A stretch of DNA of 64,000 nucleotides, from positions 62,001-126,000 of the forward strand of contig NZ_VIFV01000004.1 of assembly GCF_007004625.1 (NCBI RefSeq). Reading direction: 5' to 3'. Below are positions 24,351 through 30,432 of the stretch, piece by piece (position 1 is the stretch's first letter; every line of letters begins with the position of its first letter). The notes beneath the pieces are model-generated. The model was given only the letters and a program-made list of their open reading frames with translations, had not been told where the DNA came from and did not search any database. The position numbers and the translations under genes are program-made. Source of the DNA: Planococcus salinarum. Its GTDB lineage: Bacteria; Bacillota; Bacilli; Bacillales_A; Planococcaceae.

Positions 24351-24692
24351 ATGGAATATAAGATGGGGCTTTATGAAGGACCTTTTAATTCAATTAAATC
24401 GGGAATGAAAACGGTAGAAGTGCGGTTAAATGATCAAAAGAGAAGAAATTTAAGAAAAGGAGATACCATTGAGTTTACAAAGTTGCCAGAGGAAAACGAA
24501 AAAGTTCGTGTAGAGATACAAGCATTAAAAAGGTATTCCTCGTTCAGGGAAATGTATGAAGATATTCCAGCTGAACAATTTGATGCTGTGGGTAGAGAGA
24601 TTGAAGAAAGAGTAGAAACCATACATAAGATTTATTCTTCAGATTTAGAAAATAAATGGGGTACATTAGCGATTGTAATGAGGTTGGTCTAG
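24351..24692 (+). CDS. ASCH domain protein
   Basis: The 113-aa protein has the ASCH fold layout: MGLYEGPFNSIKSGMKTVEV, RLNDQKRRNLRKGDTIEF, and a C-terminal EDLENKWGTLAIVMRL-like strand (here SDLENKWGTLAIVMRL). The GxKxvEvR and GDxIeF motifs are the RNA/nucleotide-binding core of ASCH (PUA-like) proteins. Bacterial members bind RNA or act as amidohydrolases on modified nucleosides. ATG 24351 leaves 6 nt after GGAGG; ATG 24345 would leave none. An A palindrome begins 9 bp after the stop codon. Confidence 0.8.
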   Translation: MEYKMGLYEGPFNSIKSGMKTVEVRLNDQKRRNLRKGDTIEFTKLPEENEKVRVEIQALKRYSSFREMYEDIPAEQFDAVGREIEERVETIHKIYSSDLENKWGTLAIVMRLV

Positions 24693-24700
24693 TTGATTCT

Positions 24701-24732
24701 GAATGTAACTTAAGTGCAGTTAAGTTACATTC
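24701..24732. repeat. A-family palindrome, copy 5
   Basis: GAATGTAACTTAA-GTGCAG-TTAAGTTACATTC has perfect 13-bp arms followed by GTTTTC. The centre GTGCAG is shared with copies 1 and 7. Confidence 0.95.
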
Positions 24733-24781
24733 GTTTTCTCTAAAACTTTAATACGGAATTACAGAATAGAGGTGAACTACT

Positions 24782-24955
24782 ATCAAGGAAAAATGGAGAA
24801 ATAAAGAGTATAAAAAGAATCCTATGGCCAATTTTTCTGATTCGATCAATAAAACTTTTACTGGGGATTTTAGTAGTTTAGGTAATATTGGTTGTTTCAC
24901 TTCAGTTATCTTGATTTTGATATGTATTATGATTCTTTACTTCAACTCTAATTAA
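24782..24955 (+). CDS. small single-helix membrane protein with possible ATC start (57 aa)
   Basis: An open frame runs from an ATC codon at 24782, placed 7 nt after GAGGTG, to TAA 24955. The product would begin (M)KEKWRNKEYKKNPMANFSD, continue with a Gly/Ser/Thr-rich linker and end in a membrane helix FTSVILILICIMILYF. The nearest standard start is ATG 24824 (43 aa), which has no ribosome binding site. The charged head plus perfectly spaced RBS suggest that the ATC is either a genuine non-standard start or a mutated ATG. It lies between A palindromes 24701 and 24989. Confidence 0.5.
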   Translation: MKEKWRNKEYKKNPMANFSDSINKTFTGDFSSLGNIGCFTSVILILICIMILYFNSN

Positions 24956-24988
24956 GGTTGTAATCAGCAGGAATTTATATCCGATAGT

Positions 24989-25020
24989 GAATGTAACTTA
25001 TTGGTAATTAAATTACATTC
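24989..25020. repeat. A-family palindrome, copy 6
   Basis: GAATGTAACTTAT-TGGTAA-TTAAATTACATTC has two arm mismatches. It lies 34 bp after the small membrane-protein frame. Confidence 0.88.
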
Positions 25021-25066
25021 AGATTCAATCAAACAAGAGTGAAGCTATTTAAGGGGAGGTAGAAAG

Positions 25067-25645
25067 GTGGAATTGATTTTTATTCGCCATGGCCAAGGCG
25101 AACATACATTGGATTTGCCAGAAAGTCTTCACTTGAGTAATCCTTCGTTGAGCATCCAAGGGAAGATCCAGGCGAAAAAGTTAAGGTCTACCCTTCCGTT
25201 AACTTCTGAAGACGTTTTGATCGTCAGCCCGACTTTAAGAACACTCCAAACTGCTTCAATCTGGAGTGAGAATATAGAGTGCGGGAAATTGGTACATCCT
25301 TTGGTAGGCCCACGTATATTCCCTGCCCGAATGGCTGCTACGACATTGCCCTGTGATGAATTGCTCGATCTGGAAAGATTTCAAGAGGGATTTCCGTCTT
25401 TTGTTCCTGCACAAAACCTATCTTCTTCTTTGTGGTCAAGGGGCATTAATGTCCTACCTGAAGATGAATTTAACTTGCTGGCTGAAGAATTCATTGGTTT
25501 TTGCCGGAGCCTTCGACGCAAGCGAATCTATATTGTCACGCATGATGGGACCATCACTTCTTATCGGCAAAAGATTTCAGGCCAACAGCTTACCAGAGAA
25601 GATTTCTTGCAAGAAACTGAGTGGTTTCATCTGGTGCTAGAATAA
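25067..25645 (+). CDS. histidine phosphatase superfamily protein
   Basis: The 192-aa protein starts MELIFIRHGQGEHT, the RHG catalytic motif of the histidine phosphatase (phosphoglycerate mutase-like) superfamily. LIVSPTLRTLQTA carries the second phosphate-pocket Arg, a C-terminal IVTHDGTI gives the second catalytic His, and Glu residues lie near 100-105. It probably hydrolyses a small phosphorylated metabolite; the substrate is not predictable. GTG 25067 follows GGGGAGGT. It is a single gene in the cassette-like region, between an A palindrome and the Nudix gene. Confidence 0.83.
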   Translation: MELIFIRHGQGEHTLDLPESLHLSNPSLSIQGKIQAKKLRSTLPLTSEDVLIVSPTLRTLQTASIWSENIECGKLVHPLVGPRIFPARMAATTLPCDELLDLERFQEGFPSFVPAQNLSSSLWSRGINVLPEDEFNLLAEEFIGFCRSLRRKRIYIVTHDGTITSYRQKISGQQLTREDFLQETEWFHLVLE

Positions 25646-25855
25646 ATTACATAAAATTTGAATAGAACTTAATTAAGATGTTAAGCAGTTATGAAAGTAA
25701 GCTGATAGTTTTGCAAAATAATGAGGAGATTAAAACTAATTTAAGCAAATGGTGATTAGGATAAGAGAGTGGTTTACTGAATTCGATTCTCTTGGAAGCT
25801 AGTTACATTTCAGATTGCTTTTAAGATTGTTAAATTAAATATTGATGATTCAGGG

Positions 25856-26290
25856 GTGAATAAGAGTTTGTCTCCGCGAGCGAATACACTAGGATTGATT
25901 TATAGGAATAACGATATCCTGTTAGAAGAAAATGAAGGAAACCATAGCAGAGGAACTGGTGTATATTATCGGCCCATTGGGGGCACGATTGAATTGGGTG
26001 AGAAATCCAGCGAAACAATTCAAAGAGAATTTTATGAAGAGTTAGCAACCGACATAGAAGTGCGACGCCATATTACATGTTTAGAAAACATTTTTGAAGT
26101 TGAGGGAAGTATAGGCCATGAGATCACGCAGATTTACGAAGTAATATTCAAAGATTCAGCCTTATACCAAAAAGACAGCTTTCAAGTAGTTGAAGGAAAC
26201 AGGGTTACATATGCAAAATGGATTCCATTAGAGGATCTTTTCACGGGTAAGAAACTTCTGTATCCTGAGGATCTACTCAACTTTTTATAA
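25856..26290 (+). CDS. Nudix hydrolase
   Basis: The protein of about 144 aa has a complete Nudix box GTIELGEKSSETIQREFYEE followed by LATDI (residues about 43-67): GX5EX7REUXEEX. It hydrolyses nucleoside diphosphates linked to another group, with Mg2+. The upstream strand NDILLEENEGNHSRGTGVYY and RPIGG fit the ADP-ribose/NUDIX-like fold. The start is uncertain: GTG 25856 has weak Shine-Dalgarno complementarity, whereas in-frame TTG 25868 is preceded by GGGGTGA. Substrate unknown. A C element with terminator follows 66 bp later. Confidence 0.8.
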   Translation: MNKSLSPRANTLGLIYRNNDILLEENEGNHSRGTGVYYRPIGGTIELGEKSSETIQREFYEELATDIEVRRHITCLENIFEVEGSIGHEITQIYEVIFKDSALYQKDSFQVVEGNRVTYAKWIPLEDLFTGKKLLYPEDLLNFL

Positions 26291-26356
26291 TCATACTAAA
26301 CATTATAAGTACGCAGCAGAATAGATTATGCCGTTGCAATAGTTTTGATGCTGGTA

Positions 26357-26420
26357 AGTTAACATATGATCGCTTATCGGAAGGAGAGAAGTGAAAGATA
26401 TAGCTTCTTGCCTTCCTTTT
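26357..26420 (+). repeat. C-family element with terminator, copy 4
   Basis: AGTTAACATATGATCGCTTA continues TCGGAAGG, then GGAAGGAGAGAAG pairs imperfectly with CTTCTTGCCTTCC followed by TTTTG. It abuts a B element, giving the C-terminator-B composite also seen at 20764-20855. Confidence 0.75.
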
Positions 26421-26446
26421 GTTCGTAAAGATGTACTTTTACGAAC
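26421..26446. repeat. B-family palindrome, copy 5
   Basis: GTTCGTAAA-GATGTACT-TTTACGAAC has perfect 9-bp arms. The 90 bp after it resemble the sequence after copy 1 (ATTTCCAAATTTAACTAG against ATTACCAAAATTATCTAG), so the homology extends beyond the palindrome. Confidence 0.9.
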
Positions 26447-26552
26447 GGTTTTATTACCAAAATTATCTAGCTATTATATTTAGTTCTAAGTATATTTAAC
26501 GTAAGTGTTTTGGTTCTAATGATAAGAGATAAAAGATAACTAAGGAGGACCT

Positions 26553-27791
26553 ATGGAAAAAAGCAAACTTCGCGTAAGAAACGACGAGGATGGACCAACC
26601 GTGTTAATCGGCAAATATAATGTACAGGAATCGGTCCAGTACATCCAAACACACCAGATCAAAAGTGTAGAGATTACTTATTACTATGTAGAATCACAAA
26701 TCGATTTCTTGAGTGAATGCCCAAGTATTGAATCTTTGTCGCTACAAGGGCCAAATGTGAAGAATTTGAGCGGTCTATATCACTTGAAGTCGCTTAAAAC
26801 TTTAGCAATCGATGATGTTGTGCCTTCCTCGACAATCGATTTCAGCCAATTGACCAATTTGGAGGAGGTTTACGGCACCCTACCGCCTAAGGCAGCAGCA
26901 ATCGGCAGCCTAATCAACTTGAAGAAAGTGCAGATCTGGGGCTATAAGCCAAAAGGGAAAAACTTAAAAGAATTCTCAGACATGAAAGCTCTTGTAGATC
27001 TCGAGCTCATCAGCTCCAATGTCATTTCTTTGGAGGGGATTCAAGGATTGAAGAAGTTGGATCGGCTAGCACTGTTCAGAATGAGAGCACTAACGGACAT
27101 TGAAGCGATCCAGCATCTGTCGGGAAATTTGAAGGATCTCGAAATAGAATCTGCGAAAAACATACAAGACTTTTCGCCAATCGGAAAAGTCCGGTCGCTC
27201 GAACATTTAGCTTTAAACAACTGTGGAACGATTCCCTCTATCCGATTTATTAAGCAACTTCCTCACTTGAGAAGTATGAGGTTTTTGGATTCCACTGTCG
27301 TGGACGGAGATGTATCTCCTAGTATCGAGCTGGAACACGTTTATTTTACGAATAAAAAACATTATTCTCATCGCCTGAAAGATGGGCCAAGGCTCAATGA
27401 TCGTCCCACTTTTATAGAAAGAACCCTATCGGAAGAAACTGAATCGGTTTCACAAAACTACAATCAGGAGGAACAGCCCTTGCCTACGCAAGAGTGGAGA
27501 ATGAGGATGGAAGATGGAGATGATGAGTTTACCGAAGAGAGTATAGCAGAAACGGAAACTGTGCTCCAAGACTTTCTGGCAACACTAGCCCATATTCAAG
27601 CGCCGTCTGAAAAGAAAATCATAAAAAAAGTGAAGGAAGTGGTCCTCCGTTTAAATGTACTGAATGAAAAATATGATTTTTTCATTGAGACACTTGAGCG
27701 AGAGGAACTGCATGATTTTATCATGGAAAAAGCGCAGCAAGCAGGGTTGAAGACAGATGAAGACATCACTGAAGAATGGCGGGAATGGTAA
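26553..27791 (+). CDS. leucine-rich repeat protein, paralogue B
   Basis: In the 412-aa protein, residues about 50-265 are irregular leucine-rich repeats (IESLSLQGPNVKNLSGLYHL, LKSLKTLAIDD and similar). DGDVSPSIELEHVYFTNKKH follows, which is shared with paralogue A at 15581. It then carries an extra C-terminal domain of about 130 residues: an acidic linker (EDGDDEFTEESIAETE) and a helical segment (LQDFLATLAHIQAPSEKKII). No signal peptide. RBS AAGGAGG precedes ATG 26553. The presence of two diverged paralogues in one accessory region suggests a repeatedly acquired, probably protein-binding, function. Confidence 0.78.
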   Translation: MEKSKLRVRNDEDGPTVLIGKYNVQESVQYIQTHQIKSVEITYYYVESQIDFLSECPSIESLSLQGPNVKNLSGLYHLKSLKTLAIDDVVPSSTIDFSQLTNLEEVYGTLPPKAAAIGSLINLKKVQIWGYKPKGKNLKEFSDMKALVDLELISSNVISLEGIQGLKKLDRLALFRMRALTDIEAIQHLSGNLKDLEIESAKNIQDFSPIGKVRSLEHLALNNCGTIPSIRFIKQLPHLRSMRFLDSTVVDGDVSPSIELEHVYFTNKKHYSHRLKDGPRLNDRPTFIERTLSEETESVSQNYNQEEQPLPTQEWRMRMEDGDDEFTEESIAETETVLQDFLATLAHIQAPSEKKIIKKVKEVVLRLNVLNEKYDFFIETLEREELHDFIMEKAQQAGLKTDEDITEEWREW

Positions 27792-27858
27792 GAGGGTTTT
27801 GCAAGCTGTTTATGGGCTAAGATATAGAACAAATGAAAGGCGCTATTTTAACGAAAGT

Positions 27859-27889
27859 GAATGTAAATAAGTGCAGTTAAGTTACATTC
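27859..27889. repeat. A-family palindrome, copy 7
   Basis: GAATGTAAATAA-GTGCAG-TTAAGTTACATTC has lost one base in the left arm. The GTGCAG centre matches copies 1 and 5. Confidence 0.88.
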
Positions 27890-27918
27890 GGTAAGCGATT
27901 GATGAAGGTGGGAGAAGA

Positions 27919-28404
27919 ATGAATAAGGAAGACAAAAACTTCGCAGAGAGAGCTTTAAAACAGTTGCTTATTGGAAGTCAACTTGATGGTTTTCGGTTTG
28001 GAATCGGTCCAGGGGCAGTACGCGTCTGTTTTTCCCATTATTCTGAGCAAGACCCGGACGTGTTATGGTTGACCATCGAAATAAGGAAAATCGCGACTAT
28101 TTTAAAAAAAGAGCGATTAACTACCATATCTAAAGAAACCCTAGAAGAACTTGACGATGAAGAATCGTTTCAATTGTTACTGAGCTACCGGAGAGAAAAA
28201 GTGAAAGATGTTTGGCTTGGAGACGAATCACCACATTTGTATATTTCGTTTGAGTTCGGAAAAGTATTATATGTAAATGGGCATGATAAAAATTATGAAT
28301 GCTGGCAACTTGGAGACATGCATGGATACGGGGATGGCGACTGGCTAATTGTAGCGGTTCCAAGTAATGAAATCGTAACATGGAGTCCAGAAGAGTTTAA
28401 CTAA
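27919..28404 (+). CDS. hypothetical protein (161 aa), immunity-like
   Basis: The soluble 161-aa protein has FRFGIGPGAVRVCFSHYS near the N-terminus, a middle helical acidic part, and a C-terminal HLYISFEFGKVLYVNGHDKN followed by YECWQLGD. The last part (beta strands ending YE.W.L.D) recalls DUF6188-type proteins, but I am not sure. Nothing suggests an enzyme. RBS AAGGTGGGAG precedes ATG 27919. It lies between A palindromes 27859 and 28432, the same one-gene unit arrangement as 17885-18664. Confidence 0.58.
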   Translation: MNKEDKNFAERALKQLLIGSQLDGFRFGIGPGAVRVCFSHYSEQDPDVLWLTIEIRKIATILKKERLTTISKETLEELDDEESFQLLLSYRREKVKDVWLGDESPHLYISFEFGKVLYVNGHDKNYECWQLGDMHGYGDGDWLIVAVPSNEIVTWSPEEFN

Positions 28405-28431
28405 AATTAGCTAGAAATGGAAATAGAAAAT

Positions 28432-28463
28432 GAATGTAACTTATTGTGAATAAAGTTACATTC
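28432..28463. repeat. A-family palindrome, copy 8
   Basis: GAATGTAACTTAT-TGTGAA-TAAAGTTACATTC is followed by GTTTTAT. It lies 28 bp after the 27919 gene. Confidence 0.9.
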
Positions 28464-28544
28464 GTTTTATTCTGGCCGAACAACTTTGCGTCAGCTCTGT
28501 TGTTAACGCGACAAGTCAATTAAAACTTATTATTGAGGTGAGAA

Positions 28545-28925
28545 ATGAGAAAGCGATTAAAGAAGAAATTAACAAACAAATATAATGTTTTGAATGGGGC
28601 CAAGCGTCAACGGTATAAACGGAAAGGGGTAAAATGCATAAGCTATGCGTTTCTTCCGATTGGGGAAAGGGATAAGGCCGCTCTATCTAATGATGAAATG
28701 ATCCCTGACTACTCCTTCGCTTCCCATTGGCTAATAGAAGCATATGCTTGGGAAGAATGTTCTCAAGTAAGAGTTTTCCCTTGTTCAAAGAAGGGAGGCA
28801 CCACAAGCAGCTCTCCACTCCATATAATTGTTTTGGAAGGTAAAAAAGGTAAAGAGGTTTCAACTGAATTCAATAAAGCATGCAAGGATATGAAAAATGA
28901 TAGGTTTTGGGAAATCAATAGTTAA
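28545..28925 (+). CDS. hypothetical basic protein (126 aa)
   Basis: The first 30 residues are very basic (MRKRLKKKLTNKYNVLNGAK, RQRYKRKG). The remainder contains DYSFASHWLIEAYAWEECSQ and a Cys/Ser-rich loop. No membrane segment or known domain is recognised. A nucleic-acid- or ribosome-binding role is possible given the charge, but that is a guess. RBS GAGGTGAG precedes ATG 28545. It is the last plus-strand gene of the accessory series; a minus-strand zinc-ribbon gene follows. Confidence 0.5.
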   Translation: MRKRLKKKLTNKYNVLNGAKRQRYKRKGVKCISYAFLPIGERDKAALSNDEMIPDYSFASHWLIEAYAWEECSQVRVFPCSKKGGTTSSSPLHIIVLEGKKGKEVSTEFNKACKDMKNDRFWEINS

Positions 28926-29075
28926 ATATTTTAGGGCTACCGGTAGTCGTTTTGTTTAATGTGAGTATAACTTACCCCAAATTAATAATGCAGGCTGAAA
29001 AATGTTTAGGAAAAGCATCGTGAACAATGGAGAGAAGTTGAATTTACTTTGGTCATCAAAGAGAGCCTAAAGCTA

Positions 29076-29318
29076 TCAGTCCCTAATGATATATTCACCC
29101 CAGCCAATCTCCTGAATTTCTTCTGATGAAGGATCTATGGTTTCCCTAATATGTATATTTAATTGGGCATGCAATGGATGGTCCCATTCGCTATAACACT
29201 CTGAACACTGTACCCAATATTGGTTCGTACCTTTAGCTTTCACGATCGCAACCCATCCTTGATCGCAAACCTTGCACCAGGCAACTTTGAATTCGTATGT
29301 TTCGTTCAACAGAATCAT
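29076..29318 (-). CDS. small zinc-ribbon protein (80 aa)
   Basis: Two CxxC pairs, WCKVCDQGW (about residues 14-22) and VQCSECYSEW (about 36-45), form a probable zinc ribbon, followed by an acidic tail (DPSSEEIQEIGWGEY). Such short dicysteine-pair proteins occur among immunity and regulatory genes in Firmicutes accessory regions. The exact family is not certain. GAGGAAGG precedes the ATG at 29318 very closely. It is on the opposite strand to the array genes and is the last candidate immunity-type gene. Confidence 0.6.
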   Translation of the reverse strand: MILLNETYEFKVAWCKVCDQGWVAIVKAKGTNQYWVQCSECYSEWDHPLHAQLNIHIRETIDPSSEEIQEIGWGEYIIRD

Positions 29319-29410
29319 CCTTCCTCAACCAGTCAGAATACTTATATGGTCTCCATTAATTATACAGGAAGACCTCATTCAATATTCTGTTTGAACAATA
29401 TTAAAGAATA

Positions 29411-29440
29411 GTTTACATATCATCAGATTATAGGAAGTTG
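29411..29440 (+). repeat. C-family head, copy 5
   Basis: GTTTACATATCATCAGATTA continues TAGGAAG, identical to copy 1 over this length. The usual hairpin does not follow directly; a different hairpin lies at 29463. Confidence 0.8.
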
Positions 29441-29462
29441 CTTAGAACACAGAGTATATTAA

Positions 29463-29493
29463 GAGCCATGCAACCTATTAGGTTTCATGGCTC
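29463..29493. terminator. hairpin between the C element and the frameshifted gene
   Basis: GAGCCATG-C-AACCT pairs with AGGTTT-CATGGCTC around a 3-4-nt loop. It lies just beyond the restored stop codon of the minus-strand gene at 29502, which supports that reading of its end. There is no strong T-tract. Confidence 0.6.
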
Positions 29494-29501
29494 CTTTCTT
29501 T

Positions 29502-29758
29502 CTACTCCACTTCTTTAAGCATAAGCTCAATGCCAGTGAGTCGTTGATTAAGTTCATCCATTTTTTTGTTTGTTCCTGCTGCAATAAATTATTTTGCCGA
29601 TCTAACTCTAAGCGTTCCTCGGCTCGGCGCTCCATGCGTCGAACAGCTCGAAAAACAAAAATAAGAATGAGAAGACCGATAAGCAGTGGAATCAATGGAA
29701 GTAAAAACGGTACAAACGTAAAAAATTCAATCCAAGTACTATCTTGTGAATTATTCAT
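29502..29758 (-). pseudogene. small membrane protein with one-base frameshift in a homopolymer
   Basis: The N-terminal part is a membrane helix (FVPFLLPLIPLLIGLLILIF) followed by RAVRRMERRAEERLELDRQN and LLQQEQTKK. At a run of seven A (minus strand), the frame shifts to a nonsense tail ending at 29459. Adding one A restores MDELNQRLTGIELMLKEVE and a stop at 29502-29504, an obvious coiled-coil continuation. The restored protein is 85 aa. The ATG at 29758 follows GGGAGG. It is cotranscribed with the upstream ArsR-like gene. Sequencing error, recent mutation or slippage-based expression are all possible. Confidence 0.75.
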
Positions 29759-29798
29759 TTTAGTCCTCCCAATTGGCAACGATCTTTATAGAAATATG

Positions 29799-30122
29799 CT
29801 AATTACTGTTTCTTTTTAATGTAAGTGTTTTAGATAAGTCAAAAATTAGTTGTTGATTTAAATTAAGAACAAATGGGTTAAGCTCAAAATACTTCATTGC
29901 TTTGCCATTTTCAGAGACTTCAAGTTGACCTTTAACTAAATTAACATCTTCAAGTTTTTGAAGATGAAGGTAGAGTAATGGCCTGCTGATTCCCAATTCT
30001 CTTGCAAGCTGACTAACATATTGCCGTTCTTCATAGAGAACTGCAATGATTTTCAATCGGTAAGGATTGGACAAGGCTTCTAAGAGCTTTAGCAATTCAT
30101 CGCCTGACAAATTATTATCCAT
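29799..30122 (-). CDS. ArsR-like winged-helix regulator
   Basis: The 107-aa protein has a winged helix-turn-helix: LLEALSNPYRLKIIAVLYEE, then YVSQLARELGISRPLLYLHL and QKLEDVNLVKG (residues about 11-65), the ArsR/HTH_5 layout. The metal-binding ELCVCDL-type motif is absent, so it senses something other than As/Cd or is not metal-responsive. Upstream of the small membrane-protein gene at 29758 with a 40-bp gap, it probably regulates that pair. AGGAGGT lies 11 nt before the ATG at 30122. Confidence 0.8.
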   Translation of the reverse strand: MDNNLSGDELLKLLEALSNPYRLKIIAVLYEERQYVSQLARELGISRPLLYLHLQKLEDVNLVKGQLEVSENGKAMKYFELNPFVLNLNQQLIFDLSKTLTLKRNSN

Positions 30123-30263
30123 TCATATATTAGACCTCCTGTAATAAATATATTACACGTGTAACTTAATATCAATATAAAGTTCAAATAATTTACAAGT
30201 TTCAAAGTCTACACATGTATATTTCTATTGATTATAGTTTTCAAATGAAATTTCTACTGCTTT

Positions 30264-30294
30264 AAAGTTTACATATGAGAAATTATCGGAAGCT
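30264..30294 (+). repeat. C-family head, copy 6
   Basis: AAAGTTTACATATGAGAAAT continues TATCGGAAGC. This is the last copy and marks the right edge of the accessory region. No hairpin follows. Confidence 0.65.
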
Positions 30295-30380
30295 ACTAAA
30301 ATAGATTAGTTGAAAGAAAAAAGTGGGTTTCTGACAATCAAGTTTTTAGCTATCCCTAAATGGCATATTTATAGAACCAT

Positions 30381-30417
30381 AAAACCCTTCAGAGCAATTG
30401 CTTTCTGAAGGGTTTTA
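30381..30417. terminator. bidirectional terminator
   Basis: AAAACCCTTCAGA pairs with TTCTGAAGGGTTTT around a 9-10-nt loop, with A-runs and T-runs on the two sides. It serves the minus-strand gene ending at 30433. Confidence 0.88.
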
Positions 30418-30432
30418 TTCATGGGAATAAGT

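Noticed and set aside
17782-28463. A palindromes as integron attC sites
   Set aside because: They lack the GTTRRRY core sites and the size and asymmetry of attC, and no integron integrase is in the window.
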